Shown here: piece by piece, positions 14,620 to 22,649 of the stretch
Position numbering within the stretch: the first letter of the stretch is position 1
Layout: each line of letters opens with the position of its first letter
NCBI GenBank assembly: GCA_009929735.1
Contig: RZZU01000002.1
Span: 124,001-188,000, forward strand
Reading direction: 5' to 3'
Length of the DNA: 64,000 nt
Source: Clostridia bacterium
GTDB taxonomy: Bacteria; Bacillota; Clostridia; Lachnospirales; Anaerotignaceae
Notes under the pieces: generated by a model
Told to the model about the DNA's origin: nothing
Databases searched by the model: none
What the model saw: only the letters and a program-made list of their open reading frames with translations
Translations under genes and position numbers: made by a program

Positions 14620-16598
14620 GTAAGGTTGAATTAGCAAAATCCGCAGGGTTTTGTTTTGGTGTAAAAAGAGCCATTGAAATGGCATATAAGCAGATAGAAA
14701 ATAATGAAAAAACGTATTCCTACGGCCCTTTGATCCATAATAAAGAAGTGACGGGGGATTTGGAGAAAAAAGGGCTTGCTATTATTGAAAGCCTTGATAC
14801 AATGAAGGAAGGCTCGGTTTTGGTGCGTTCTCACGGGGTTGGTAAGGAAATATATGATGCGTTGGAAGAAAAGGGTCTTCAGATTGTTGATGGCACCTGC
14901 CCCTTTGTGAAGAAAATCCATATGATTGTGAAGGAGCATCATGACTTAAACAAGGGAGTCATTATTGCGGGCAGCAGCCAGCACCCCGAAGTGATTGGTA
15001 TTAATGGCTGGTGTGAAAATGACGCACAAATGATTGAAACTCCCGAGGAAGCTGCTGCATTGGAATTGCAAGAAGGGAAAAAATATATCCTTGTTGTACA
15101 GACAACTTTTCGCCGAAGCCGCTTCGATGAGATCGTGGAGGAATTGAAAAAGAAAAATATTCGGCTGGAGGTATTCAATACCATCTGCTCCGCAACAGAG
15201 GAAAGACAGGCGGAAGCCGTTTCATTATCCAAAAAAGTTGACAAAATGATTGTGATTGGTGACAAAAAAAGCTCCAATACCCAGAAGTTGGTGGAGATTT
15301 GCAGAAAAAATTGCAAGAATACCGTTCACATTGAAACAATTTGCGATTTGGTGTTGAATAATTTTTCAAAGGATGATAAAATAGGTATAACTGCGGGTGC
15401 GTCTACACCACCTGCAATAATTAAGGAGGTAGTTGTTACTATGAGCGAAGCATTTGATAATGCAGTACAAAATTCAGGAGGAAGTGAGGAAATTACATTC
15501 GCACAAATGTTAGAAGATTCTCTCGTTACCCTGCACACAGGCGATTTCGTGAAAGGCACTGTAATTCAGGTTGTAAACGAAGAAGTATCTGTTAATCTCG
15601 GCTATAAATCCGATGGTGTAATCCCCAGAGGTGAGTTCAGCAGTGATCCGACAGTGATTCCCAGTAAAACAGTTCAACCCGGAGATGAGATTGAAGTATT
15701 TGTAGTTCGTGTAAACGACGGCGACGGTAATGTTCTTCTTTCCAAAAAGCGTATTGAAGCACAAAAGGGAATGGAAGATATTGAAGTGGCTTACAACGAA
15801 AAATCAATTGTTACAGGTACTGTAACAGAGGTTGTTAAAGGCGGCTTAATCGCAGTTGTAAACGGCGTAAGAGTATTTATCCCCTCTTCTCAGGTTTCAA
15901 ATAGATTTATTGAAGATTTGAGCGTTTTCAAAGGTCAGGAATTGGACTTTAATATTATCGAAATGGACAGAGTAAAACGTCGTATTATCGGCGGCAGAAA
16001 AGCTTTGGTTGAAAAGGAAATCAGTGCAAAGAAAGCCACATTGTTTGCTTCTATTGAAGCTGGCACAAAGGTTGCAGGCAAGGTTAGCAGATTGACTGAC
16101 TTTGGCGCATTCGTTGATTTGGGCGGCGTTGACGGTTTGATTCATATTTCTGAAATGAGCTGGGGCAGAATCACCAACCCTAAGGAAGTTTTGAAAGAGG
16201 GACAAACAGTAGAAGTACTTGTTTTGGATATAGACAAGGAAAAAGGCAAAATCAGCCTTTCCTTGAAAGACAGCAGCATGAACCCTTGGAATCTTGCGGT
16301 TGAAAAATATGCTGTTGGCACTATTGTTGACGGTAAGGTTGTTCGTATGGTACCTTTCGGTGCATTTGTAGAGTTGGAACCTGGTGTTGATGGTCTGGTA
16401 CATATCTCTCAGATCGCAAACAAACACGTTGTAAAACCCGAAGATGAGCTGAAGGTTGGCGAAGTAATCCGTGTTAAGGTTCTGGAAGTGAATACCGAGC
16501 AGAAGAAGATTAGCCTTTCCAAAAGACAGGCCGAAGCTCCTGTGGAAGAAGTAGCTGCTGAAGAAGCGGTTGCTGAAGAAGTTGCAACTGAAGAATAA
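14616..16598 (+). CDS. ispH: Fused 4-hydroxy-3-methylbut-2-enyl diphosphate reductase and ribosomal protein S1
   Basis: A 660-residue fusion. Residues 1 to about 285 are IspH (LytB), the [4Fe-4S] enzyme that makes IPP and DMAPP in the last step of the MEP pathway; its three cluster cysteines lie in SAGFCFGVKRA, DGTCPFVKK and NTICSATEERQAEA, and GASTPPAIIKEV is present. After a linker, about residues 300-640 hold four S1 (OB-fold) repeats, the last two clearest: GAFVDLGGVDGLIHISEMSW and GAFVELEPGVDGLVHISQI. The tail is acidic and Ala/Val-rich. This fusion is known in Clostridia, where the S1 part acts as an rpsA-like mRNA-binding protein; no internal stop or strong internal start separates the parts. 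Confidence 0.95.
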   Translation: MSKVELAKSAGFCFGVKRAIEMAYKQIENNEKTYSYGPLIHNKEVTGDLEKKGLAIIESLDTMKEGSVLVRSHGVGKEIYDALEEKGLQIVDGTCPFVKKIHMIVKEHHDLNKGVIIAGSSQHPEVIGINGWCENDAQMIETPEEAAALELQEGKKYILVVQTTFRRSRFDEIVEELKKKNIRLEVFNTICSATEERQAEAVSLSKKVDKMIVIGDKKSSNTQKLVEICRKNCKNTVHIETICDLVLNNFSKDDKIGITAGASTPPAIIKEVVVTMSEAFDNAVQNSGGSEEITFAQMLEDSLVTLHTGDFVKGTVIQVVNEEVSVNLGYKSDGVIPRGEFSSDPTVIPSKTVQPGDEIEVFVVRVNDGDGNVLLSKKRIEAQKGMEDIEVAYNEKSIVTGTVTEVVKGGLIAVVNGVRVFIPSSQVSNRFIEDLSVFKGQELDFNIIEMDRVKRRIIGGRKALVEKEISAKKATLFASIEAGTKVAGKVSRLTDFGAFVDLGGVDGLIHISEMSWGRITNPKEVLKEGQTVEVLVLDIDKEKGKISLSLKDSSMNPWNLAVEKYAVGTIVDGKVVRMVPFGAFVELEPGVDGLVHISQIANKHVVKPEDELKVGEVIRVKVLEVNTEQKKISLSKRQAEAPVEEVAAEEAVAEEVATEE

Positions 16599-16610
16599 TT
16601 AAGAATATGC

Positions 16611-16686
16611 CACGAAAAAAAAGCGCTTGAGGTATCTGTAAAGGCAGCACGCTTTGAAAAACCTCAGCACTTATATGCTTTTCGTG
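16611..16686 (+). other. Long imperfect hairpin in the ispH-rpsA 3' region
   Basis: CACGAAAA (16611-16618) pairs with TTTTCGTG (16679-16686), and TGAGGT (16628-16633) with ACCTCA (16661-16666). An alternative pairing AAAGCG (16620-16625) with CGCTTT (16650-16655) would exclude the second stem. On the minus strand this alternative stem is followed by a T-run. No open frame crosses it. It could be a structured 3' UTR, a small RNA or a double terminator. Confidence 0.4.
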
Positions 16687-16699
16687 AAATGCAAAAATA

Positions 16700-16747
16700 G
16701 ACCGTATGATGAAGATTTGCTTGTCAAATCCTTTTCATACGGTTTTT
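16700..16747 (+). terminator. Rho-independent terminator after ispH-rpsA
   Basis: ACCGTATGA with AAG-ATTTG pairs with CAAATCCTTTTCATACGGT, then a run of seven Ts. It is the strongest terminator between the cmk operon and the duplicated transporter region. Confidence 0.85.
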
Positions 16748-16842
16748 TATTTGTGCGCAGAAATTCTGCAAGTGAAGTGGAGAAAATATGCTGACGATTT
16801 CCTTTGGGATAAAACTTTGTGTCTATGAGTTTTGGACGGGGG

Positions 16843-17060
16843 AGATGTGAAAAAACGGTGCATAATTAGCCGTATCAATCATACCTTATTAAATAAAATA
16901 ATATGCGCAAAGGAGGGATTTTGGAAATTTGCAAAGAAAAATGTGCAAAAAAGCCTCGTTTTCCAATCATTCTCTTTTGTTTGTATGCCGGAAGATTCAT
17001 CTTCAGGAAGCTGCACAAAAAGCAGTATGAAGCAGGACAAAGGTGTGCTTAACATATCAT
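16843..17060 (+). pseudogene. Decayed deoC remnant upstream of the first binding protein
   Basis: A frame at 16832-17077 encodes RCIISRINHTLLNK, which matches the start of the intact DeoC at 18170 (QFILSHIDHTLLKQ). Further on, a second frame reads LEICKE against MELCKE of DeoC, and the first frame reads VCMPE against VCIPP, so at least one frameshift is present. Beyond this the bases resemble the end of deoC (GCCGgAaGATT versus GCCGaGGATT, then CAGGaAG and GAAGCAG blocks), implying an internal deletion of some 400 bases. It sits in the same position relative to a binding-protein gene as the intact deoC. I call it the debris of a tandem duplication, not a functional gene. Confidence 0.65.
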
Positions 17061-17089
17061 CATGCAAAAAAAGATAGGGGGCTTTAGAA

Positions 17090-17896
17090 ATGAGTTTATT
17101 AAAAAAGGCAAATGTGTTGTTCATGATATTTGCTATGACAATGGGTTTGGTTGCTTGCGGCGATAAGGTTACAATCAGTGTAAACAATACAGATGGTGAG
17201 GACGCACCTGCACAAAGAAACAAATATGTGATCGCAACAAATACATTATTTGCACCTTTTGAGTTTAAAAATAATTCAGGGGAGTATGTGGGGATTGATG
17301 TGGATTTATTGGAAGCGATCGCCAAGGATCAGGGGTTTACATACGAACTAGTGCCAATGACCTTTAATGAAATGCTGCAGGCTTTGGCATCGGGGCAGGT
17401 GGATGCCGCTATGGGGGGGATTAGCATTACAGATGAAAGAAAGGAGATATATGATTTCGCGGAATATTATCTCGAAGGTGGCATTGTAATGGCTGTAGAT
17501 GCGGCCAGAGATGATATTAAGGGCTATGAAGATTTGGCTGGTAAAACGGTTGCAGTTGCAGTTGCCCTTGGAACCGAAGCTGAGGCATTTGCAGAATCTA
17601 TAAAGGATAAGTATGGATTCAGAATCATTACTTTTGATGAATTCAATCAAGTGTATAATGATGTTTTAGAAGGCAATAGCCAGGCGTTATTTGAAGATTA
17701 TCCCGTAATGGGTTATATCATTTCTCAAGGATTGGAGTTTAAGATAGTATCTGATATAGAACGCAAAACCCCCTATGGTTTTGCAGTTAAAAAAGGTGAA
17801 AATGCAGAGCTTGTGGAAATGTTTAATAATGGACTTGAAAATCTGAAGAAAAATGGAAAATATGAAGAAATTTTGAATACTTATATCCAAACTTAA
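17090..17896 (+). CDS. Polar amino-acid ABC transporter binding lipoprotein (paralogue 1)
   Basis: A lipoprotein signal (FAMTMGLVACG, lipobox VAC) leads a class of periplasmic-binding-protein fold: YVIATNTLFAPFEF, GEYVGIDVDLLEAIAKD, GGISITDERKEIYDF and NGLENLKKNGKYEEIL. It is a clear paralogue of the protein at 18896-19696 (same layout throughout). It differs at ligand-contact regions: the KTGTEG loop is replaced by AVALGTEAE, and the SEPYFDSG segment by AEYYLEGG, so specificity may have shifted. It has its own terminator and no permease of its own; it presumably shares the permease and ATPase at 19733-21119, or acts as a sensor. The start has an AGGGGGC box upstream. Confidence 0.9.
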   Translation: MSLLKKANVLFMIFAMTMGLVACGDKVTISVNNTDGEDAPAQRNKYVIATNTLFAPFEFKNNSGEYVGIDVDLLEAIAKDQGFTYELVPMTFNEMLQALASGQVDAAMGGISITDERKEIYDFAEYYLEGGIVMAVDAARDDIKGYEDLAGKTVAVAVALGTEAEAFAESIKDKYGFRIITFDEFNQVYNDVLEGNSQALFEDYPVMGYIISQGLEFKIVSDIERKTPYGFAVKKGENAELVEMFNNGLENLKKNGKYEEILNTYIQT

Positions 17897-17929
17897 ATGT
17901 ATACTGAATAAATAAATTGACAGACAGTA

Positions 17930-17958
17930 AGTCCCTCGCACATGGCGGGGGATTTTTT
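17930..17958 (+). terminator. Rho-independent terminator after binding protein 1
   Basis: TCCCTCGC and GCGGGGGA pair around a short loop (CACATG region) and are followed by six Ts. One wobble pair. Confidence 0.75.
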
Positions 17959-18108
17959 AATCTGTGTTCTGGAAACGAACAAAAGCAAAGGAAAAATTAA
18001 AAAAGAGTGATTACTTTTTTCTCAAAAACATTTCCCCCCAAAATGTAATCATAGAATTATTAAAATAATTCATAGAAAAAAATAGGCAAACCGATTGAAA
18101 AAACAACA

Positions 18109-18137
18109 TTGTTGCAGTGTTTGGTTTGTGATATAAT
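18109..18137 (+). promoter_or_regulatory. Promoter of deoC
   Basis: TTGTTG (18109-18114) and TATAAT (18132-18137) are 17 bases apart with an extended TGA before the -10. The surrounding bases hold the partial inverted repeat GCAAACC...GGTTTGT (18086-18130), a possible operator. Confidence 0.65.
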
Positions 18138-18169
18138 TTCTAAATGTGTGAATATAAGGAGGATGCAAT

Positions 18170-18817
18170 ATGGAAAAGCAGTTTATTCTAAGTCATATCG
18201 ACCATACCTTGCTAAAACAGGATACTGAATGGAAGCAAATCATGGAATTATGCAAAGAAGGAATGGAACAAAAAACTGCATCTGTTTGTATTCCGCCATC
18301 CTTTGTTTCCTATGCTGCGTCCTTTGTGCAAGGACAGGTGGCGATTTGTACTGTCATTGGTTTTCCAAACGGCTATCAAACGACAGCCACAAAAGTTTTT
18401 GAAACCACGGATGCCATAACAAACGGTGCGGATGAAATTGATATGGTTATTAATTTAGGCTGGTTAAAAGAAGGTCTTACGGAAAAAATATTGCACGAAA
18501 TTAATGCTGTAAAAGATGCCTGTCAGGGAAAGATACTAAAGGTGATTATTGAAACCTGTTTGCTTACAAATGAAGAAAAAATACGGATGTGCGAAGTTGT
18601 AAGCCAATCTAAGGCGGACTATATTAAAACAAGCACAGGCTTTTCCAAAGGTGGAGCAACCTTAGAGGACATTCAGCTTTTTGCGAAATATATTTATGGC
18701 GGCACAAAAATAAAGGCGGCCGGGGGCATTAAAAGCATTCAGGATGCCGAGGATTTTTTGCAGGCAGGCGCAGATCGCTTGGGAAGCAGCTCCTTACTGG
18801 GAATGCTGTGTAAATAA
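18170..18817 (+). CDS. deoC: Deoxyribose-phosphate aldolase
   Basis: A class I aldolase that splits 2-deoxyribose-5-phosphate into glyceraldehyde-3-phosphate and acetaldehyde during deoxynucleoside breakdown. Seen are IDHTLLKQ near the N-terminus, ICTVIGFPNGYQTT, GADEIDMVINLGWLKEG, the region KVIIETCLL and the Schiff-base lysine in DYIKTSTGFSKGGAT (about residue 152), with KAAGGIKSIQDAEDF near the end. The 215-residue length is normal. An AGGAGG box lies 9 bases before the ATG. It is placed directly before an amino-acid transporter, not with nucleoside genes, and a decayed copy sits in the equivalent place upstream. Confidence 0.95.
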   Translation: MEKQFILSHIDHTLLKQDTEWKQIMELCKEGMEQKTASVCIPPSFVSYAASFVQGQVAICTVIGFPNGYQTTATKVFETTDAITNGADEIDMVINLGWLKEGLTEKILHEINAVKDACQGKILKVIIETCLLTNEEKIRMCEVVSQSKADYIKTSTGFSKGGATLEDIQLFAKYIYGGTKIKAAGGIKSIQDAEDFLQAGADRLGSSSLLGMLCK

Positions 18818-18895
18818 AATTGATTTATGGTATACTGTGAGAATGGTATTCACATAAGAATTATGCAAAAAAAAGAAAAAAGGGAGGATTTAAAA

Positions 18896-19696
18896 ATGAG
18901 TTTATTTAAAAAAGTAAGTGTAATGGCAATGGCATTTGCAATGGTAATGGGTATGGCGGCTTGCGGCAGCAGTGATGCAGGCAGTGCTGATAAAGCGGAA
19001 GCAGAGGAAGCGCCAGCAGAAACAAAAAATTATATTATTGCAACAGACACAACCTTTGCACCTTTTGAATTCCAGAATGATGCAGGAGAGTATGTAGGCA
19101 TTGATTTGGATTTATTGGCAGCAATTGCTGAGGATCAGGGCTTTACATATGAACTGAACCCTCTGGGCTTTACCGCAGCAACACAGGCTTTGGAAGCAGG
19201 ACAGGCTGACGGCGTTATCGCAGGCATGAGCATTACAGAGGAAAGACAGGAGAAATTCGATTTCTCTGAGCCTTATTTTGACAGCGGCGTTGTTATGGCT
19301 ATTGCAAAAGACAACGAAGATATTAAGAGCTATGATGATTTATCAGGCAAAACCGTTGCAATTAAAACGGGTACCGAAGGTGCTACTTTTGCAGAATCCA
19401 TTAAGGATCAGTATGGTTTTACCACAATAACCTTTGATGATTCCAGCGCAATGTATATGGATGTTATGTCAGGGAATAGTGTAGCTTGTTTTGAGGATTA
19501 TCCTGTAATAGGCTATGCAATTACACAGGGCGTTGAACTGAAAATGGTAACAGATATGGAACAAGGAAGCTCCTATGGTTTTGCAGTAGGAAAGGAAAAA
19601 AATATGGAACTGTTAGAAATGTTTAACACAGGGCTTGCAAATTTGAAAGAAAACGGAAAATATCAGGAAATTTTGGATGCTTACATTCAGAAATAA
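18896..19696 (+). CDS. Polar amino-acid ABC transporter binding lipoprotein (paralogue 2)
   Basis: The lipoprotein of the adjacent transporter. A signal with lipobox MAAC (VMGMAACGSS) precedes an acidic linker and the binding domain: YIIATDTTFAPFEFQ, GEYVGIDLDLLAAIAED, GMSITEERQEKFDFSEPYF and GKTVAIKTGTEGATFAE, which contain the usual arginine and aspartate that hold the amino-acid alpha groups. Substrate is likely a polar amino acid such as glutamine or cystine; it cannot be fixed from sequence. The ATG at 18896 is chosen for its GGGAGG box 8 bases upstream. An extended -10 TGG-TATACT at 18828-18836 may provide a separate weak promoter. Confidence 0.93.
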   Translation: MSLFKKVSVMAMAFAMVMGMAACGSSDAGSADKAEAEEAPAETKNYIIATDTTFAPFEFQNDAGEYVGIDLDLLAAIAEDQGFTYELNPLGFTAATQALEAGQADGVIAGMSITEERQEKFDFSEPYFDSGVVMAIAKDNEDIKSYDDLSGKTVAIKTGTEGATFAESIKDQYGFTTITFDDSSAMYMDVMSGNSVACFEDYPVIGYAITQGVELKMVTDMEQGSSYGFAVGKEKNMELLEMFNTGLANLKENGKYQEILDAYIQK

Positions 19697-19732
19697 TTTC
19701 TTCCGATAAAATGCAGCAAGGAGCAGTGCGTT

Positions 19733-20404
19733 ATGAATGGTTTTACTAATTTTATTGATTATACAATAGGAATTTTTCCTCAGCTTTTAAAGGGAATGTC
19801 TTTGACAATACAAATGACGGTTTTGTCATTAATCTTGGCTTTAATAATAGGGATCCTTTCTTGTATGTTTACCATCTCGAAGATAAAGGTGTTAAACGTT
19901 ATTGCTGGTATTTATCTAAGCCTGATTCGTGGAACGCCCTTGATGGTGCAGGCGGTTTTCATTTACTTTGGTATTCCTGCTGTTTTAGGGATAAAAATCT
20001 TGCCTTTTCATGCGGCGATTATTGTGCTTTGCTTAAACGCAGGGGCATATTTATCTGAAATATTCCGCAGTGGCATTATGGCAGTGAATAAAGGGCAGAT
20101 GGAAGCGGCAAGAAGCCTTGGACTGCCTTATGGTGTTGCCATGGTAAAGATTATTTTGCCGCAGGCATTCCGCATTGTCATTCCATCGGTGGTAAACCAG
20201 TTTATTATTACGTTGAAGGATACCTCAATCCTTTCGGTTATCGGTTGCGGGGAATTGATGAAGCAAGGCAGTCTGATTGTTGCGAGAAATTTTCGTGGCT
20301 TTGAAACCTATGCAATCATTGGTGCCATGTATTATATCGTGATTACAATTCTGACGAAGATTGCTAAGATCATCGAAAGGAGGCTGTCAAATGACAAAAG
20401 TTAA
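19733..20404 (+). CDS. Polar amino-acid ABC transporter permease (HisM/GlnP type)
   Basis: A 223-residue inner-membrane permease with about five hydrophobic segments. The family signature is present: [20 protein letters not shown] near the start, [35 protein letters not shown] and the EAA loop [20 protein letters not shown], which docks on the ATPase. It works with the ATPase that overlaps its end by 14 bases and with the binding protein just upstream. One permease gene is enough, as it homodimerises in this class. Confidence 0.95.
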   Translation: MNGFTNFIDYTIGIFPQLLKGMSLTIQMTVLSLILALIIGILSCMFTISKIKVLNVIAGIYLSLIRGTPLMVQAVFIYFGIPAVLGIKILPFHAAIIVLCLNAGAYLSEIFRSGIMAVNKGQMEAARSLGLPYGVAMVKIILPQAFRIVIPSVVNQFIITLKDTSILSVIGCGELMKQGSLIVARNFRGFETYAIIGAMYYIVITILTKIAKIIERRLSNDKS

Positions 20405-21119
20405 GGTTGAAAATTTGAAAAAAAACTTTGGCAAGCTTGAGGTATTAAAAGGCATTAACTTAGAAGTCAAAGAAGGGGAAGTGGTTTGTTTAATCGGTCC
20501 TTCCGGTTCAGGCAAAAGTACTTTTCTGCGCTGTATCAATCGCTTAGAAGAAATCAGCGGCGGCGTGGTTATTGTTGATGACAATGACTTGACTGCAAAA
20601 GGCTCAAATATCAATAAAATTAGGGAAAATATCGGCATGGTGTTCCAACAGTTCAATCTGTTTCCTCATTTAAATGTAATGGAAAATATTATGCTGGCTC
20701 CCGTGGATCGTAAAAAGATGACAAAAGAGCAGGCGAGAGAAAAAGCGGTAACGCTGCTGGATGCAGTTGGCTTGGCTGAAAAAGCGTTAGAATATCCCGC
20801 AAACCTTTCTGGTGGACAGCAGCAGCGTGTTGCAATTGCCAGAGCTTTGGCGATGGAGCCGGATATTATGCTTTTTGACGAGCCGACCTCTGCCCTTGAT
20901 CCTGAAATGGTTGGGGAAGTATTAGAGGTAATGAAAAAATTGGCGGCGGATGGCATGACGATGGTGGTTGTTACGCATGAAATGGGCTTTGCAAGAGAAG
21001 TGGCGGGCCGTGTGATCTTTATGGACGGTGGTTATATTGTGGAAGAAGGTACGCCGGAAGAAGTATTCGGAAACCCTAAAAACAAGAGAACGCAGGACTT
21101 CTTAAACAAAGTATTGTAA
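20391..21119 (+). CDS. Polar amino-acid ABC transporter ATPase (GlnQ/HisP type)
   Basis: A 242-residue nucleotide-binding subunit. Walker A is GPSGSGKST, the Q-loop is [18 protein letters not shown], the ABC signature is [15 protein letters not shown], Walker B is [14 protein letters not shown] and the switch histidine is in [15 protein letters not shown] 20391 is preferred to the frame start at 20361 because AGGAGG (20378-20383) is 7 bases upstream and the family N-terminus is [14 protein letters not shown]. It overlaps the permease by 14 bases. The transporter unit ends at a terminator at 21126-21155. Confidence 0.96.
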   Translation: MTKVKVENLKKNFGKLEVLKGINLEVKEGEVVCLIGPSGSGKSTFLRCINRLEEISGGVVIVDDNDLTAKGSNINKIRENIGMVFQQFNLFPHLNVMENIMLAPVDRKKMTKEQAREKAVTLLDAVGLAEKALEYPANLSGGQQQRVAIARALAMEPDIMLFDEPTSALDPEMVGEVLEVMKKLAADGMTMVVVTHEMGFAREVAGRVIFMDGGYIVEEGTPEEVFGNPKNKRTQDFLNKVL

Positions 21120-21125
21120 TATTAA

Positions 21126-21155
21126 AAATCCTCTGCAAAATTGCAGGGGATTTTT
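21126..21155 (+). terminator. Rho-independent terminator after the amino-acid transporter
   Basis: AATCCTCTGCA and TGCAGGGGATT form a stem with a four-base loop, followed by five Ts. Confidence 0.85.
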
Positions 21156-21162
21156 GTATTGA

Positions 21163-21191
21163 TAGACAAACATAGCCAAAAATGCTATACT
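21163..21191 (+). promoter_or_regulatory. Promoter of the DUF554 gene
   Basis: TAGACA (21163-21168) and TATACT (21186-21191), 17 bases apart, with an extended TGC immediately before the -10. Confidence 0.65.
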
Positions 21192-21224
21192 TGCACTGCT
21201 TACACAAAAGATGGGGGGAGAAAA

Positions 21225-21935
21225 ATGATAGCGGTTTTTGTAAATGTAATTTTCATAATCATAGGCAGCGGTATCGGTATGATGGTAAAAAAAGGGATTC
21301 CAGACGGGATTTCTGAGGCGATGATGAAAGGGCTTGGGCTCTGCACGTTATATATCGGCTGGTCAGGTGCATTAAAAGGAAGCAACACCTTGGTTTTGAT
21401 TCTTTCTATGGCAATTGGCATTATCATTGGGGAAGGCATGGAGCTGGATGCAAAGCTGAATCGGTTTGCTGTGAAGCTGGAACAAAAATTCAAAAAAAAG
21501 GATGGAAGCATTTCTATTGCCGAAGGGTTTATCACGGCGTCCTTGTTATTTTGCGTTGGAGCCATGACGGTTGTAGGCTCTATGCAGGCAGGACTGTCTG
21601 GTAATTATGAAATGCTTATTACCAAATCTGTACTTGATTTTATTTCATCAATGATTTTTGCGTCTTCCCTCGGCTTTGGCGTGATGCTCTCTGCCGTATT
21701 TGTATTTGTTTTCCAGGGGAGCATTGTTTTGCTGGCACAGATTGTAGCCCCGTTTTTAACAGATGCGGTGGTTGCGGAAATGACTTGTGTTGGGTCTGTA
21801 TTGATTTTTGCATTGGGATTAAACATGATTGGCATTACCAAATTTAAGGTTTTAAATTATCTTCCGGCTATGTTTTTACCAATTTTGATAACACCGGCTT
21901 TGACAATATTATTTGATATGATAAAAAATATTTAA
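21225..21935 (+). CDS. DUF554 family membrane protein (YdfK-like)
   Basis: A 236-residue polytopic membrane protein with the DUF554 pattern: glycine-rich start NVIFIIIGSGIGMMVKKGIP, MGLGLCTLYIGWSGALKGSN-like region, IGIIIGEGMELDAKL and TASLLFCVGAMTVVGSMQAG. Around six membrane segments are visible. The family resembles putative small-ion or metabolite transporters but has no demonstrated substrate. ATG 21225 follows a GGGGGGAG box by 4 bases; the longer frame from 21141 runs through the terminator and promoter and is rejected. It has its own promoter. A perfect 8-bp hairpin GCTATCAT/ATGATAGC lies at 21966-21986 after the gene. Confidence 0.85.
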   Translation: MIAVFVNVIFIIIGSGIGMMVKKGIPDGISEAMMKGLGLCTLYIGWSGALKGSNTLVLILSMAIGIIIGEGMELDAKLNRFAVKLEQKFKKKDGSISIAEGFITASLLFCVGAMTVVGSMQAGLSGNYEMLITKSVLDFISSMIFASSLGFGVMLSAVFVFVFQGSIVLLAQIVAPFLTDAVVAEMTCVGSVLIFALGLNMIGITKFKVLNYLPAMFLPILITPALTILFDMIKNI

Positions 21936-22036
21936 TGGTTTTATAGGTTTTTATAATCGGGGTATGCTATCATTGAGGATGATAGCGCACATTCGGTGGG
22001 AAATATAAGGAAAGAACGCAAAAAGCAGGAAAGTTC

Positions 22037-22065
22037 TTGCATTTTAAATAGAACGGTGCTATACT
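22037..22065 (+). promoter_or_regulatory. Promoter of the rimP-nusA-infB operon
   Basis: TTGCAT (22037-22042) and TATACT (22060-22065), 17 bases apart, with TGC in front of the -10 (extended). The transcript would begin near 22072 and carry the hairpin at 22094-22119. Confidence 0.75.
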
Positions 22066-22093
22066 CAAAACAGAAACTTATAGTATGCGGACG

Positions 22094-22119
22094 AAAGAGT
22101 GGGTAAATGCCCACTCTTT
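22094..22119 (+). promoter_or_regulatory. Leader hairpin before rimP
   Basis: AAAGAGTGGG and CCCACTCTTT form a perfect 10-bp stem with the six-base loop TAAATG, followed by a short GTTATTG rather than a pure T-run. It lies between the promoter and rimP, so it may act as an attenuator or a stability element. Similar GAGTGGG/CCCACTC hairpins recur before rimP in Clostridia as I remember them. Confidence 0.6.
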
Positions 22120-22158
22120 GTTATTGCATAGGCAAATTTTTTATAAAGAGGTGTAAGA

Positions 22159-22626
22159 ATGGCGAAAGTAAGCAATGCAGAGAAAAAGATAATGCCTTTT
22201 TTGGAACCCATTGTTGCGGAGAGAAACTTGGAATTGGTTGACTTTGAATTTGTAAAAGAGGGGGCAAACTGGTATTTACGTGTGTACATTGATAAAGAAG
22301 GCGGCGTGGATATTGAAGATTGCGAAAGCGTAAGCCGTGCGTTGGAAGCCGAGCTTGATGCTGATGATCCCATTGAACAGGCATATATTTTGGAAGTAAG
22401 CTCTCCTGGCATTGACCGACCTTTGAAAAAAGATGCGGACTTTGAAAAATATCGGGGAGAAATCATTGAGATTAAGCTGTATAAAGCGATAGAGGGACAA
22501 AAACAGTTCCAAGGAGAACTGTTAGGTTTGGAAAATGGAGTTATTTCCATTGAGGATGATGAAAATAAAATTTTTGCATTTGAACAAAAAGATGTTGCTA
22601 GCGTTCGCTTGGCTGTAATTTTTTAG
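22159..22626 (+). CDS. rimP: Ribosome maturation factor RimP
   Basis: RimP helps mature the 30S subunit. The 155-residue protein starts with KIMPFLEPIVAERNLELVDFEFVKEGANW, split here as its two halves, contains DCESVSRALEAELDADDPI and the signature YILEVSSPGIDRPLKKDADF, and ends in a small barrel domain. A GAGGTG box precedes the ATG. It is the first gene of the conserved rimP-nusA-ylxR-ylxQ-infB-rbfA operon, so its leader controls the whole set. Confidence 0.96.
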   Translation: MAKVSNAEKKIMPFLEPIVAERNLELVDFEFVKEGANWYLRVYIDKEGGVDIEDCESVSRALEAELDADDPIEQAYILEVSSPGIDRPLKKDADFEKYRGEIIEIKLYKAIEGQKQFQGELLGLENGVISIEDDENKIFAFEQKDVASVRLAVIF

Positions 22627-22649
22627 GGTTGACAGGAGGAATAGGAAAA

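Noticed and set aside
16832..17077. An 81-residue + strand frame before the first binding protein
   Set aside because: Its N-terminal part matches DeoC, another part matches in a second frame, and the rest has no motif, so I treat it as decayed deoC instead of a gene.
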